A program made the position numbers and the translations under genes. The notes below the pieces were generated by a model. That model saw nothing but the letters and a program-made list of their open reading frames with translations. It did not search any database and was not told the origin of the DNA. Of a DNA stretch of 64,000 nt, positions 25,102 to 38,268 are shown in pieces. Numbering within the stretch: position 1 is the stretch's first letter; each line of letters opens with the position of its first letter. The stretch is taken from positions 930,001 to 994,000 of the forward strand of contig NW_026515455.1 in the NCBI RefSeq assembly GCF_014898815.1, in the 5' to 3' direction. Source of the stretch: Panonychus citri (Eukaryota > Arthropoda > Arachnida > Trombidiformes > Tetranychidae).

Positions 25102-25833
25102 AACAATTTATTAATTGTCAATGTATACAAATATTATAACCAAATAAAAACAAATCAATAATCATTAATCATTAATTAACACCCTTTTTGCAATCAATTA
25201 TTTCATATGAATGAGTTAAAAAAAAACAATATAATAAATAAGATCAACTGATCAACAATCATAAGACCTAAATGATTAATCATAACTGAATTTACTAAGA
25301 TTTGAATAGTAATTAAACATTACAATGAATAAACCAAATTCCAGTAACACTCTTATAACTTTCATCACTTTTCAGTCAGAATTTTCTCAGGTGGCATGAT
25401 AGAATAAATCGAATCTGCAAAATTACCATAACCAAATTACTAAATTGTCATAAATGATGAAAGAATTGTAATCAAATTGATCAAAAAGTTTTTTCGGAAA
25501 AGAGAAATTGTGTCGCCATCTAGTGACCATTTTCTTAACTAAACGAGTCTCACGAAATTTCAACCTTGAGATTCAATTTGTTTTCAGTTTGAATTTATTA
25601 TTCACCTGATCAACTTGAAGAAACTTTTACTAACGTTTTTTTATTTTTTCACTTTAAATGTGAAACTTGTTTTCTATCAAATTAATTAATTTACCTTTTT
25701 GATTAGTTTTTTCTCACTTTTCTTAAAATTAATTAAATGTGACAATGGTGATGATCAACAAAAATTAAGTTAACTATTTGCTTGGAAACAACAATTACAC
25801 CGAGAACAAATAATTCCACCAGAAACTAAAACA
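25102..25833. other. Intergenic region between legumain and Rhotekin
   Basis: No gene is seen. It contains the legumain polyadenylation signal and a CTCF-like word listed separately. Confidence 0.6.
25515..25526. promoter_or_regulatory. Possible CTCF-type site
   Basis: The 12-mer GCCATCTAGTGA fits the conserved core of the animal CTCF motif in its reverse form (GCC..CTAGTGG) with one change at the end. It stands out as GC-richer in AT-rich surroundings, about 310 bp upstream of the Rhotekin start. One match by eye is weak evidence. Confidence 0.3.
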
Positions 25834-28603
25834 ATGGCTTTTGATGTGAGTGAATTTCTTGTTTGATTATCTCATCAATGTTTCTCATCACAAAATTAAT
25901 CTTTTCAATTTTGTTTTATTCTATTCTTTTTTTTCTCTCTCCATCACCATAACCACTGATTACATTTGGTCAACTAATTGGTGTATTGAAATAGCAATAC
26001 GATTTAGAGCAAAAAATTGACTATGAAATAAAGATGAGAGAGGGAACAACAAAGTTACTCGCTGCCTGTAAACATGAGATACAGAGTCTGGAACCAGCGA
26101 AATCATTAATTACATCAAATGAACGGATGAACGCCTACACCAGTGAGCTACAAAGAAGAAAACAAGCAGAATCAATCACCATGTGAGTTATATAATCGAT
26201 CACTCAATCAACATAGACCGAGAGAGAGAGAGAGAGAGAGTAAAATCAGTTTGGAATATGAGAGAGAAAAAAAGGAGAACAGTAGGAAGCGAAAGCTTTT
26301 GAAAAATCAACAAGGAAGCAAAGAAAAGGAAGAGGAAATTTAAGAAGATTTGAAAGAAGAAGAGTTAAAAATAGTGATCTAGTTAATCTTTTCGAATTTC
26401 AATTTATCCCTGAGACTAATTATTCTTTTCGCTTCTCTTTTTCTCATAGAAAATCAAGTAAACAATTGAAACCCTGCAAAGCCAAAGTCGCCATCTCAGG
26501 TAAGCCTGTTGATCATTTTTCCATCATCAATTTCTAACACAATCACAACACCTCAAGTTCATTTGATTAATTGATTCTGTTAATTGTTCTTGTTGGCGAA
26601 ACAACAACCAAACCTAATTTACTTCAACCCAAAAAAAAACCTGAAAAGACAAAAAAAAATTACCTTAGTAATAATAGAAAACAGGTAACCCCATGAGAGA
26701 TAAATAATAAAAGTAAACATAAGGTGTGTCCCTTGATTGTTTTGGGCCATTCTCCTTGTTAATGTTTACCTTTATCATGTTTTATCATCTGAATCTCTCG
26801 CTTACTCACTCATTGAATTGCTGAGATTATATATCGATGCCAATTGGAAATGAAATCACTCAATCATCAATCAACAATCAACAAGACAAAGACACTCAAA
26901 CTTGCTTGTTAATTGTACTGATCATTTGTTACCATTGAAAATTGAAAACAATCAAACAGAAAACAAACTTATCAATTTGAGGTCATCATCATATCATCAT
27001 GAATATATGAATTTTCATGGTTATCAAATCATTAAAAGGGTTAATTGTGTTTTCTTTTTTTCTATAATTACACCTCAATCAATTTAATCTGATTAGAATC
27101 AGTTAAGGTTTTTAATAGTGTTCACCATGAGTATCATCATTATCATCATCATCTTTTACTTTCTCCTCCTCTCATCTCATCATCATGTTGAGAAAAACTT
27201 TTAATAACATAATCACAAAGTATATAATTTATCCTTAATTGTAATTATATTTTTTTTTCTTCCTTTGCATGTAAAGTTATCATTTACTTTTCGTTGTCAT
27301 TTACATCATTTCTCATCAACAATCAACAATCATCATCATCATCTTCAAGGTTATACACATCATGGATATACCTCTTGATTTCACTTTCATTGTAATCATG
27401 ATGATGAACTTTTCCTGATGAGAAAAGATGATAACAGAATTTTAGAATTTAGAGAAAAAAAATATTCTTTTTTATTTCTTTTCTTTCCATTACTTCAATT
27501 TATCATTCATCTTATAAAATATACAGAGGATTTCATTATGATGGAATCATTAATCCTACTTGATCTTCATCATTTACCTGAGTAGGTGTTACAAAGGGCA
27601 AACATATATTATCATCATTTCTTTGTGATGAAAATATAATTGATAACAATCAATTCCAATGTATCATGATGATGATTTAATCGTTTTCCCTAAGATTTAA
27701 TTCAACTCAGAAATCTTGAAATTCCGGTTAATCGGTTGATTTTATTCTATGAATTTTTAAATTGATCCCATTGATTGTTGTCCAATTTAAACAACCACCT
27801 TGATAACAATTGGAAACTTTTAATAGCAACAAAGTATCAATCAGATTTTAATCACAGGAAATAATAGTTTACCTTTTTGATAACTTTATTTCAGAAATTT
27901 TTATCATGTCAACAACTTTTTCATTATTATTATCACTTCTATTATTATCTCCATCACCATGATGATGATGGCGATGATGATTATGATGATGATGATATCA
28001 ATTGGAGTTTGAATCTTGCTGATCCATTTTGATGTTTTGAAAAAAAAATCAGATTAGGTTAGTGGTCAGAAACTGATATCCGACAGAGTGATGAAGATAT
28101 TGAACTGATAATTAAGTTTTTCTGATTGTGATGAGGATCGATTCTTGATTGTTGGTGACACCAGCTCCTGATTCTCACAATTAGTTTATTGAACAATCTA
28201 TTTTTGGTATTTAAATGGAGTTTTTTTACCACTTTTTCTAGTAAAAGTCTAATAGGAAACGAAAACCGTTATCTTCATCATTTTCTGATGCAATTTAATT
28301 TCATCCTCATCTTTAGGCCTAAAACTGTTGACGTTAATTTAAGATATTAATATAAACTTTAAATTGTTGCATGTTGTTGGCATATTCAGATCACAATGAT
28401 TGAGGACAATTTAGCTTGAAGCTCATTTCATTTCAAATGATTAAGCTGCTGACTAAGGTTTCATGATGATGATGCGGATAATGCTGATCAGAAATGAAGA
28501 TGATGATAAATGAAAAAGTAAAAACATTAATTGTAGTTAGTTAACTATCCTCATGTTTTGGTCATCAGAAAATAAGAATCATGAAATTGTTTCAGAATTT
28601 AAG

Positions 28604-28638
<35 letters not shown>

Positions 28639-31600
28639 ATTCTGTCAATCGGAAAGTTATTTTCATGAAACAATCAAAACAATTAGTAAAACAAACAAAA
28701 GCAATCAGTTAATTACACCAATGATTAATTGCATTCTCTTGATAGCAATTACATTTATCCATTAAATGGCAATACAATAAATATCATCATCATCATGACA
28801 TATTAATATTATTGATCATCAACATGTGAACATTTAAAAAATTGATATCTCGCAATTAAAACCATATCATTGATATTGTTGATTATTGACAATTAACATG
28901 AATTAAGGAATCAGATTAACCTTGATATGTCCAGTGAACAATTAACTAATAGTTTGTCCATTTGGTTAATGAAAACAATGAAAATAGTGAAATACTTGAA
29001 ATTAAATCAACAACAATTAGCACTCACAAAAAAACAATGTTTCTTATGCCAAAGTATTACAATAGATTAACCATCATCTTAATTGTTACAAATTGTTGGT
29101 TTACCCAATTTTTTACCCTCTTTAATCAATTACAATTAACAGACAGAAGAAAAAATTAATAACAATCAAAATTTTCTCAACCATTTAATGTTACATTACC
29201 GGAAAAACTTTCATGGTTTACATTAGATTTTTTTTCATCCTCATCACTTGAGATCAATTTGATTTAATATCAAGTTACATTGAATTGTTTGATTTCTAAT
29301 CAATTCCTTGGAGAAAAAAGTTAATTGTTGACGATTGCAAAAAGATGCTCTAAATTGTCAACAATATAAAATATCATTTTCTCATCTAAATCTCTCTCTC
29401 TCTCTCTCTCTCCATGATGTCTATCTAAAGATCAAGATTTAATTAGTAACTAAATTTAGTTGAACAATCAGTTATCATTGTTTTCCATGTTTCTATAACC
29501 ATTATCATGTAAAATGGTTTCAAATTAATTACCATTAACAAAGATAATTAAGATGATCATTTTCAAGATTCGGATGAAATAATTTTCCATTGTCATCTTC
29601 ACAGCCTCATCCATAACAATTTCGTGCCAATAGCAATAAAACTTATCCGATAATTCATATTGTATGTTGGTCGTGCCAATGCTCTGGCCCCACACCAAGC
29701 CCATTGTTTACCCTGCTCATTAAATATGAGACATGATCAGTTTATCATAATAATCATGCGATTAATTTTGTTGCTTTTTTTGCATAGAAAACCTCATGAA
29801 ATCTTTTCCCAGAAGCTTCAATTACTGAGTATCATGTTCATGTGGGTTGTTTCATGGGAGTGTATCGATGATGATGATGATATTTGTGTGTGTGTTATGG
29901 ATCAGCATCATGATTACTTTTGATTAGATTATGTAAAATAATCCAACTGTGAGTTATTACTGTTCCAAAATGATTAAATATAAATTCAATTGGATGTATA
30001 AACAAAGGCTTAGGTTTTGGGTTAGTGGATTAACATTAATCTCTCCCCCTTGGTTACCTTGCCCTTAATCCCACTTTAAATGGTTTTTGCTGTTAAAAAG
30101 TCACTTTTATTGCTAATTTTATAATAATAACGGTTAATTTATATTCATCGTAACATTTTGTTTTTGTTTATATTAATTTACATGAACATTAATTCATTCT
30201 GACATTTCAAACAATCATAATAATCATGAGAATGATTAATATTGATTAGGATGCTGTGTGATGTTGATTAAGATTTAATCATGATTAACATTTTTTTCGT
30301 TGCTCATCCAACAAAATTAAATCTAATTTTTGAGTTGATTTTCCTTCCCGATAATAAAAAAAATCCAATAAATTAGTTAACTAATTAAACTTGATCAATT
30401 TGATTGTTTGAATGTTAATTGTAGCTATGTAACCTTATCATCACATTTAAAGTAGGTAATCAACCACAAAGTTATTTTGTCCTACTAACAAACTTTGTCA
30501 ACAATTAAGCATCATCATCATCATCATCAAATCACTTGACGTAACCATGACTATGTTTAGCTTAATTGTGATGCAATTAACAATTAGAAACAAATGAAAA
30601 TAGATTTACAATTGACACACTTAATTTAATCTATTCCATGTAATGTTACTAATCATCATTGACTTAAACTGAATTAACTAATTCACTCAGACTTTGATCA
30701 TTGACTTAACCCTACAACAATTTAACCTTTAATTGTCTTCCGGATTGATTACTTTTAACCATCAATTACCTGATATTATTATCTTAATCACCATGATCAT
30801 CATCATAATTAACTAAACAATCATTTTTTTATAAACAAGTACAACAACTAATTTTGTTAAAAGTAAATGTTTATCGCTCAAGGCTAATTGTTGTTACTTT
30901 TTTTCTTGTTGATTAAAGTAAATAGTTAATTGATTCAATTCGATACATTAATTGTTGATTTAAACCATAATTAAAACCATTGAACCATCAATATTAACTT
31001 TACCTTCAACTTTTACCATTTAAAATCCCTTGAAACGGAACCTTAGAGAGTTTAATCAATAGAATCAACAATTAACTAGTTAGAAATTAACTTTAATCAC
31101 AATTAAATCTCTTTCGATGGTAAATTTTCCCACTATGGATGAATTATTAACTCTCAATGATTTAAGTTTGAAAACAATAGTTACAAGTATTAAATGATTA
31201 GTATGAGAAATGATATTCATCATCAACGATTAACTAGATTAACAATTAACTTGATAATCTGAGTTAATCTTAATCTTGATTATCCTTTTGTATTTTGTTA
31301 AAGTTGATCACTTTCATCTTGATTATCAATCAACTTGAATCATCAAATGATTAACAATTAACTAATTTTCTTCAAGGTCTCAACCTTGATTTTAATCTGA
31401 ATTAAATTGAACAATTCAACAGTTTTAATTGTACTGATTAATCAATGAATTATTCTTGTTTAATGTTGATTATTCAATGATGATGATTGAAATTAGCGAT
31501 AATGATATTTAACTTGATCAATCAGATGAAAAGTTTACTTTTTGATATTTTATCATTTGCTTTCCAATCACAATTGTAAATCATTGACGGTCCTTTTTGA

Positions 31601-34600
31601 TTGAGCTAATTGTAAATTGAACAATTTGTTAATCATCAAGGAAACTATTGAATTTATCGTAATTCTGATTTCCGGATATTTTTGGTGATCAAATTTTTTT
31701 TTATCATAATTTAATATTAATCATGATTACTATTATTACTCAATGATAATCATGTAAAAAAAGGTTACACAGATTAAAGTGATTGAAGTGAAACGATTTT
31801 TTTTGACTGTTAAATTGTTATTATCAACAATTTAAGTCACGATTATGAAGGTGATAACGATTAACTAATTGTGAAACTGAAAGTATGTATGAAAAGATGA
31901 GGAAAAGATAAAAAAAGTTCCATCATTTACCTGAGTTTGAGTTGATTGATTAAAACTACAGAATTGAATCTGAATACTTATCATGATAATCTAATATGAA
32001 TTTTTTTTTCTCAATCTTTGTTATCGTAGCGTTAATGTTAAGCTAATGACCGGTTTAATGGTTGATTAAAATGATGATTAAATTAAGTAATTCTCACATG
32101 GAAATCGGTTAGCAACTTATCATGATTTAATCAAGTGAAAATTGCGAATCATAATCAAGACTATTATTAAATTGTTTCTGTCCTTTTTTCTGATACCAAA
32201 CTATTAATAAGCTTTTACCTGAGAATCAGATAATGATGATGGTGAAAAAATTGATGATTGTGGTGGTGATTAACTTAATCATCACTTGAATCCATTCAGC
32301 AACAATTATCTAATTGTCTAATGATTTATGATCATTTGTTTACCATTTAAGTATGAATGCTTTTCCAATCCGATTCTTAATTGTTTTCTAACCGATAAGA
32401 TTAACAATTAGTCGTTTCATTTAATCAACAATTTTACATTGGTTGGTGACTTTTAATCCGGTATTAAATCAAAACTAATTAACCTGTTTAATTACTGTTT
32501 ATGTTTTGCTAATCACTGGACTACCTACCAATCCCTTTGAACCAAATCAAATTAATGAATTAATCAAATGAAGCGGAAAAAAATTGAAACAATAATGATG
32601 AGTTTTAATCACTATGAAGATGAAAAAGTCAAAGTTAAATTAACTAACAAAAAAAAATAGTCTAAATGTTAATTGTAATGTTGATTAGTGATTGTTGTTT
32701 TTTCAACATTAATTGACAATCAAAGTAAAAATTACTCAATTATTATCAATTCAATTGAGGCCAATTGTTTTTACAATTTACCTTAAGGCTTGATGATTGT
32801 TTGTTTACCTACAATAAAACAACAACAACAATCAACGTTTCGTGATCGGATGATTATCTTAATTTAATAATAATATTATTTTGATTGAAATTTATTGCAT
32901 TGATATTATTATTATCATCTTGATTGTATTAATAATATCAATCAAATTCACGGATTAATCTACTTAATTACAAATCAAAGGTCAACAACCATTGAGAGTT
33001 GATTGTTGTTCATCTTCAATAGTAACAAATGATTAATGAATCAGCATGAAAATCATTAACATCATCATAACAATAATAATCTTGATCCTCATCACCTTAT
33101 TTGCACTTAATTCTTGTAATTAACTTCCTCATTTCTGACCAATTCCTTAATTGTTTCAATCAACAATAACAAGAATCATTTAATATGTAAATTATTATGT
33201 AAACAATTGATTCTTCTTGAATTATCATCTAATCTAATTGTATAATTAGAGCAAACATTATAATCTTGCGGCTTTTCTTGATTCAGATTTCTAGATTAAT
33301 TAATTGTTACAATCAAAAGTGATAATCACCAGGAAAAGTTTCATTACTTATTTTTTGGAACTTTGCTTATTTAGGCTTCTTAATTGTCACATCTCATTGT
33401 TGCTCAATGTTTACAATTTAGTTTTAATTGTTGACAATCAAGAAGAAAAAACTGCCCAACGTTTGCATAATGAAGAAATGATTTAATTGTCAACAATCAG
33501 TCAGGGTTTTAAGATCGCAATTGAGTTTCATGTGATGAATATTTTTCTGTATCCTGTTGATTGTAAATGTTACGATAACTCGAGCGGATCGAGTTCAGAA
33601 CAATCGAATGAAAAAAAAAACTTTTCTCCCGCATCCTTTTACTCCTCTGATTTTTTTTCTTCTTAAATTTAATCGAATTTTTTTCTTCTATTCTTTCCAA
33701 TTCAGATATTCGAATGCCTTTACTATGGAAGGACAGTGATCACTTTAAGAACAAAGGAGACTATCGGCGTTTCTCTGTTTTCTGCTTGATAAAATGTGGA
33801 ACTGAAGTTTACGACACTGTTCTAGTTAACAATATTGATCGAAGTGCGACCGATATCAATTTCGATGATATAATTGTTCTCCGTCACATTCCCCATGACT
33901 TTGAGTTAAACTTCGAGGTTTACGGTCGATTGATGCACGATGATCTCAGTATTGCCTCGACGCCGAAAAAGCTTAAAAAGAAAATCTCTTCCTCAGTGAG
34001 TCGAACTTTCGGTCGAAAGTTAGGAGCCGCAATTAAAGAGGAACTTAACGAACCGTAGGTTAAATCTATTGATCTGATTTCTTCAATATTCTTACTAATC
34101 TAATAATATCAATTTCTCATCTTTTTTCATTAGTTATCCTAAATTTGATCTATTGGCCAAAGCATTATTAAGATTGGAGGATTCGGATGAGTCCATTTGT
34201 ACATATGACTTGGAATTGGTCAAGGAATCTAATCGCCAGTCACAGTTACCTTTATTTGGCCTTTTCTGTTGTCGATTAGCAGTTCAACCTTATTGTCTAA
34301 CAGAAGAGCGATTGAGTAGCTACTTGAAGGGCGATATTGAAACTACAGATGAAAATAATACCATCACAACGACAACGACAACGCCAACAACAACGACAAC
34401 AACAACGACGACAACGATAACGACCACAACCTCGAGTGATAAGAACAACAAAAAAGAGGATAAAAAGAAGCCCATGTATTGGGCATCACTTGAAGCTTTT
34501 AAACTCTGCCTTTGGCGAAAGAAACTTTCATCAGTAAACACTGAACCATTGGCTAATCGACGAGCAGGTCAACCTACTCTAATTATTGACATTAATCAAT

Positions 34601-35904
34601 TTACCGTTTGCAGAAAAGGTTCAGATTCAAAATCATTCACACTTATTAACACCTTAAACTTTAATGGTAAAGAGAGTAAAGTTAAACATACACTTTACGT
34701 GCTGAACAAAGAGGATCGAGAGGTTTGGTTGAATGTGATTGATGTTCACATTAAAGAGCATCGAGTTTGGGGTAAATCGGCAGAAACACTGATGGAAATT
34801 CCTGAAGCATCCTCATCAATTCAAATGCCCAGTTTTCTCAGTCAAAGACTTCCGGGTTCATTATATGACCAAACACCTTTACCAGGTAAGAATCAATTGT
34901 TGATCGACTTTCTATCGATAGTTTTAAAATCAATCAACAAATTTATGGTTACGTTGAACTTTCGTTGAGCCAAATTTAATTGGTTGAAAGTTAAACAATT
35001 AAATTGGGCGAAAAAATTAATTGTTCAAAGTGAAAGTACAGTTAATTATCATTTCTCACCAATAACCCATCCTATTGGTGAGCAAATCAATTATTCACTA
35101 AATTGTTAGTTAAATTATCAAACTGTATTATTATTAGAGTAACAATCAAGATGATTAACCAATCAACTGATATGTTTATTGTTAAACAATATTAAATATA
35201 ATTCACTTAATTTAGCTGAAAATCATTTGGTTGGCAGATTAATAATTGGTAAATTGTTAAAGATAGTTGATAAAAAGGGAATCGTTCCTGACAACCAATA
35301 GGCCGTTAAATTGTCTTATAATTTACTTAATTGTTTACAATTTAAAAGCATTAATTGTGAATCTTTCTTTTTCCAACTAAACTGGAACCTCTTTTATTGT
35401 TGTTATTATATTAATTAACTATTTAGTGATTGTATATGTGTTAATTTAGAGCAACAATCAAGTTCATTTCTTTGGCAAACCTTTACATCATGATGATTGA
35501 TTAATTGTTAGTGTTAATTGTGTAAATTGTTGTTGCTTTTTAAACAATCTAATTTTAACTATTGGTTATTTAGACTACCAAAATAATTTAGGCTCAACTA
35601 AATTTACTAATTACAATTAAACTAATTGAAATTTTTCTTGTTCTATTTTTCTTATTCAGATAAATTGATTAAAAACTATTCTACTTCATCGAGTCCCAAT
35701 TGTTCAACTTACGATTTACGATCAAAGAAAAGTTCAGCCACGGGATCACTTCGATCACGAAGCTCAAGCCTCTCATCGGAAACCGATAGTAGCTCAACAT
35801 CGACCGCACAATTAGGGACAAATTCCCGTTGGGCTAATACATTCTGTTCGGGAATTGATCTTTATCGAACGGTACAATTACCAAGGATAACACCTTTCTA
35901 TTGA
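25834..35904 (+). CDS. Rhotekin (Rho-GTP effector)
   Basis: Scaffold that binds active Rho and septins/actin regulators at the cell cortex. Six exons: 25834-25845, 25995-26182, 26450-26499, 33706-34054, 34134-34885, 35660-35904; all joins keep frame, 531 residues. Exon 1 encodes only Met-Ala-Phe-Asp. Exon 2 carries the HR1/REM coiled coil (Lys-Met-Arg-Glu-Gly...Leu-Leu-Ala-Ala-Cys...Glu-Leu-Gln-Arg-Arg-Lys). Exons 3-5 carry the anillin-homology region (Asp-Ile-Arg-Met-Pro-Leu-Leu-Trp-Lys; Phe-Cys-Cys-Arg-Leu-Ala) and a PH domain ending about residue 415. Exon 6 is a Ser-rich tail. A Thr-rich run of about 30 residues sits in the loop between the anillin region and the PH core. The third intron is 7.2 kb, far longer than the others. 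Confidence 0.93.
26500..33705 (+). other. 7.2-kb third intron of Rhotekin
   Basis: Bounded by CAG|GTAAGC and TTCAG|AT, splitting an Asp codon. No nested gene is recognised; frames of 60-87 codons inside lack an ATG start or protein-like composition. It contains CT runs at 28606-28636 and 29391-29412 and trinucleotide ATG repeats near 27957. A GC-richer patch near 29620-29730 may be a conserved element. The length suggests enhancers or alternative promoters. Confidence 0.6.
34357..34436 (+). repeat. ACA/ACG triplet run coding for a poly-Thr stretch
   Basis: Imperfect ACA/ACG repeat inside Rhotekin exon 5, encoding a Thr-rich run between the anillin-homology region and the PH domain. In frame, so tolerated; a likely length-variable site. 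Confidence 0.85.
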
Positions 35905-36762
35905 CGCGAAAGTTAATCAATCAGAAAATCAATTGAAACAAAAAATGGAAACAACATTAATCTCTATTGATTCTGTTAAATATTTCATCAACAATTAATA
36001 TTGTCTAATCGTTAATTGTAATGTTATTGTTTCTATTTTGCAATTAATATTATCAATTAACTTTATCATTAATGAAAATGTTCAATTCTTTGTTATCTTT
36101 GTAACATTTTCAATCGCAATTCCTTAATTGTAATAATTATATCATCTATTGCCAAAAACTGATTAACTATTACAATCCCTTTCTTTGTCTTTATATTATT
36201 ATTATAAAATAATTAATGTATCAACAATCAACTCATTTTTGTTTACTAATTGTAAGGATAAAACAAAAATCAACAAGGCATTCAAATTGTATCATTCACG
36301 GATTTACCAATCATAATTATTATAACAATTAACTTACCATAATTATTGATTAACGTGCCTTATATATAAATAACAATTTAAATTACTACCTTTCATTGTA
36401 TTTCTAATTGTATAATTAACATGGTTCCTTGTGTTTACTTCACACACCATTAACACTCATTTCCTCCTACACTAATCACTTTTGTCTAATAATCAGTTAA
36501 TCATCTCTATTGTCTCAAACTAATTATGGTCTAGAAACAATGATAATTACCATTACGATTATCTTTTAATTGTTACAAGTCAGAGATCACAATTGGTTCG
36601 TGAATTGTTACCAATCAACGGAGTGAACCAAACAATTGGAACTTTACAAAGACAAGAATCGAATCTTTATTAAACTAAAGATATTAATTCATAAGATGAA
36701 AATTTTGTTCCCATTATGATTGAATGTTTAGTTAATTGTTCCTTCGGTGGAAAAGTGGCCCA
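35905..36762. other. Intergenic region between Rhotekin and the P450 cluster
   Basis: AT-rich DNA carrying the convergent 3' ends of Rhotekin and P450-1. No further gene is seen. Confidence 0.6.
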
Positions 36763-38268
36763 TTAAGGTTTGAACTTTTCGAAAGTCAATGGTGGTAAAT
36801 GTTTAGGCCGTCGAGCAATACCATAGACCGCTTCTGAGAGAAGATCAGAATCGATTTTCTCAGGTTTGATTCGATATCTTTGTAAGATGCTAACAGTGTA
36901 CAGAAATAGTTCCACATTAGCTAAACTCTCGCCGGGACAGTTTCTTTTTCCGCTACTAAATGGTACCAAATAGGGAGGTTTAAATGCCTTGGTTCCATTG
37001 TCGGTTAAGAAGCGATTGGGGTCGAATCTCTCTGGATCAGGCCAAAGTTTTTCTTCCCGGTGGATACTCCATAAGTTGAAGACTACAGTCGCTTCTTTAG
37101 GTATGAAGAAATTTCCGATTTTAGTGTCACTTGTAGCCCGTCGAAGTAGATTGGTAGCGATGACTGAACCAGTTCTTTGAACTTCGTAAAGAAAGGCCAT
37201 TGTAAACGGCATCTGATTTCGATCGGTGTAGTTAGGGTCTCGTTCATAACCGATGACTTCACTTATTTCATCTCGAATCTTTTCTTGATATTCAGGTCTT
37301 GCAGCGAGAAACATCATACCCCATGATAGAGTACTGGTGATGGTCTCTGATCCAGCGCCGAAAAAAACTGTCGCATTTCGTCTTAAAATGTGCAAATTGA
37401 ACATGTTGTCATCTTCACCTTTGATTTTTCTTCTTTCATGTTCTTGTAAATATCCATCAATGTAATCCACTATTTCATGTGAGTCTTTGTCTTTAGCCAC
37501 ATGATCATCAACATGCTTTTGAATTACCGATTCGATAGCAGCGATTCCTTTTTTGAACTTTTCGAAGTTGGTAAAGCCAAAAAACGCAAGTATCTTTATC
37601 ATCCAAGGTAGAAACGCCTGTAGACTTGCAAATCTTAATGCCTGCGCTACTCTCTCAACATTAGTATCGAGTTGAATCTTTAGTGGGTCAGAATAGTCTG
37701 ATGCTTTTCCAAACAAGAAGCTCGATATTATGTTTGCGACACTCGGTTGAACTTTTTTGATGAAATCGACATTTCGACCTTCAAGTGTAGGTAAGAATTG
37801 GTTAATCTCTTTGGTTATCAAGTTTTCCATTGCGCTTTTACCAAAACCAACATCTCGAAGGATGTGTAATGAAAGACGACGATGTTCACGCCATATATCA
37901 CCGGACATTTCCATGAACGAAGGTACATCACCAGGCTTGAAGGTCGAAAGAGGTCGAGCCAATAGCGATTCATCAGCAAAGGCCAGTTTAAGATGTTCCC
38001 AGTCACAAATAACGACGACATCATGTTGACCCAATCTTAGACTAAAAACTGGTCCATACTTTTTGGCCAATCTATCAAAGAAAAGGTAAGAATCATCATT
38101 GATAAAGGGTAAATATCCAACAATTGGAAGTCCCCAAGGTCCAGGAGGTAATTTTCGCCGTCGATTGATTGATGTAATAATGCTGTTGATCATCAACATT
38201 AAGGCGAGTGCCAAAGCGACAGCGAGTAAAGGTAAACTCGATACATCAAAATAATCAAGAAGAGACAT
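36763..38268 (-). CDS. Cytochrome P450, CYP2 clan (P450-1, type A)
   Basis: Microsomal haem monooxygenase; mite relatives (CYP392-like) oxidise plant toxins and acaricides, but the substrate here is not predictable. Intronless, 501 residues. An N-terminal membrane anchor (about 10-33) is followed by the Pro-Pro-Gly-Pro hinge. Helix C has Trp-Arg-Glu-His-Arg, the I-helix has Ala-Gly-Ser-Glu-Thr, and Glu-x-x-Arg is intact (Tyr-Glu-Val-Gln-Arg). The haem loop is Phe-Ser-Ser-Gly-Lys-Arg-Asn-Cys-Pro-Gly with ligand Cys444. It is nearly identical to P450-3 except in the anchor, the segment at about residues 220-262 and positions around 375-395. It is the last gene of the cluster in transcription direction. 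Confidence 0.95.
   Translation of the reverse strand: MSLLDYFDVSSLPLLAVALALALMLMINSIITSINRRRKLPPGPWGLPIVGYLPFINDDSYLFFDRLAKKYGPVFSLRLGQHDVVVICDWEHLKLAFADESLLARPLSTFKPGDVPSFMEMSGDIWREHRRLSLHILRDVGFGKSAMENLITKEINQFLPTLEGRNVDFIKKVQPSVANIISSFLFGKASDYSDPLKIQLDTNVERVAQALRFASLQAFLPWMIKILAFFGFTNFEKFKKGIAAIESVIQKHVDDHVAKDKDSHEIVDYIDGYLQEHERRKIKGEDDNMFNLHILRRNATVFFGAGSETITSTLSWGMMFLAARPEYQEKIRDEISEVIGYERDPNYTDRNQMPFTMAFLYEVQRTGSVIATNLLRRATSDTKIGNFFIPKEATVVFNLWSIHREEKLWPDPERFDPNRFLTDNGTKAFKPPYLVPFSSGKRNCPGESLANVELFLYTVSILQRYRIKPEKIDSDLLSEAVYGIARRPKHLPPLTFEKFKP

Noticed and set aside
29660..29923. 87-codon frame in the Rhotekin intron
   Set aside because: Starts without ATG, ends in Asp repeats from a GAT run, and has no splice links or protein features.
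37757..38029. 90-codon plus-strand frame opposite P450-1, repeated exactly opposite P450-3 (42587-42859)
   Set aside because: Its conservation follows from the near-identity of the two P450 genes; it is antisense to conserved helix C sequence.
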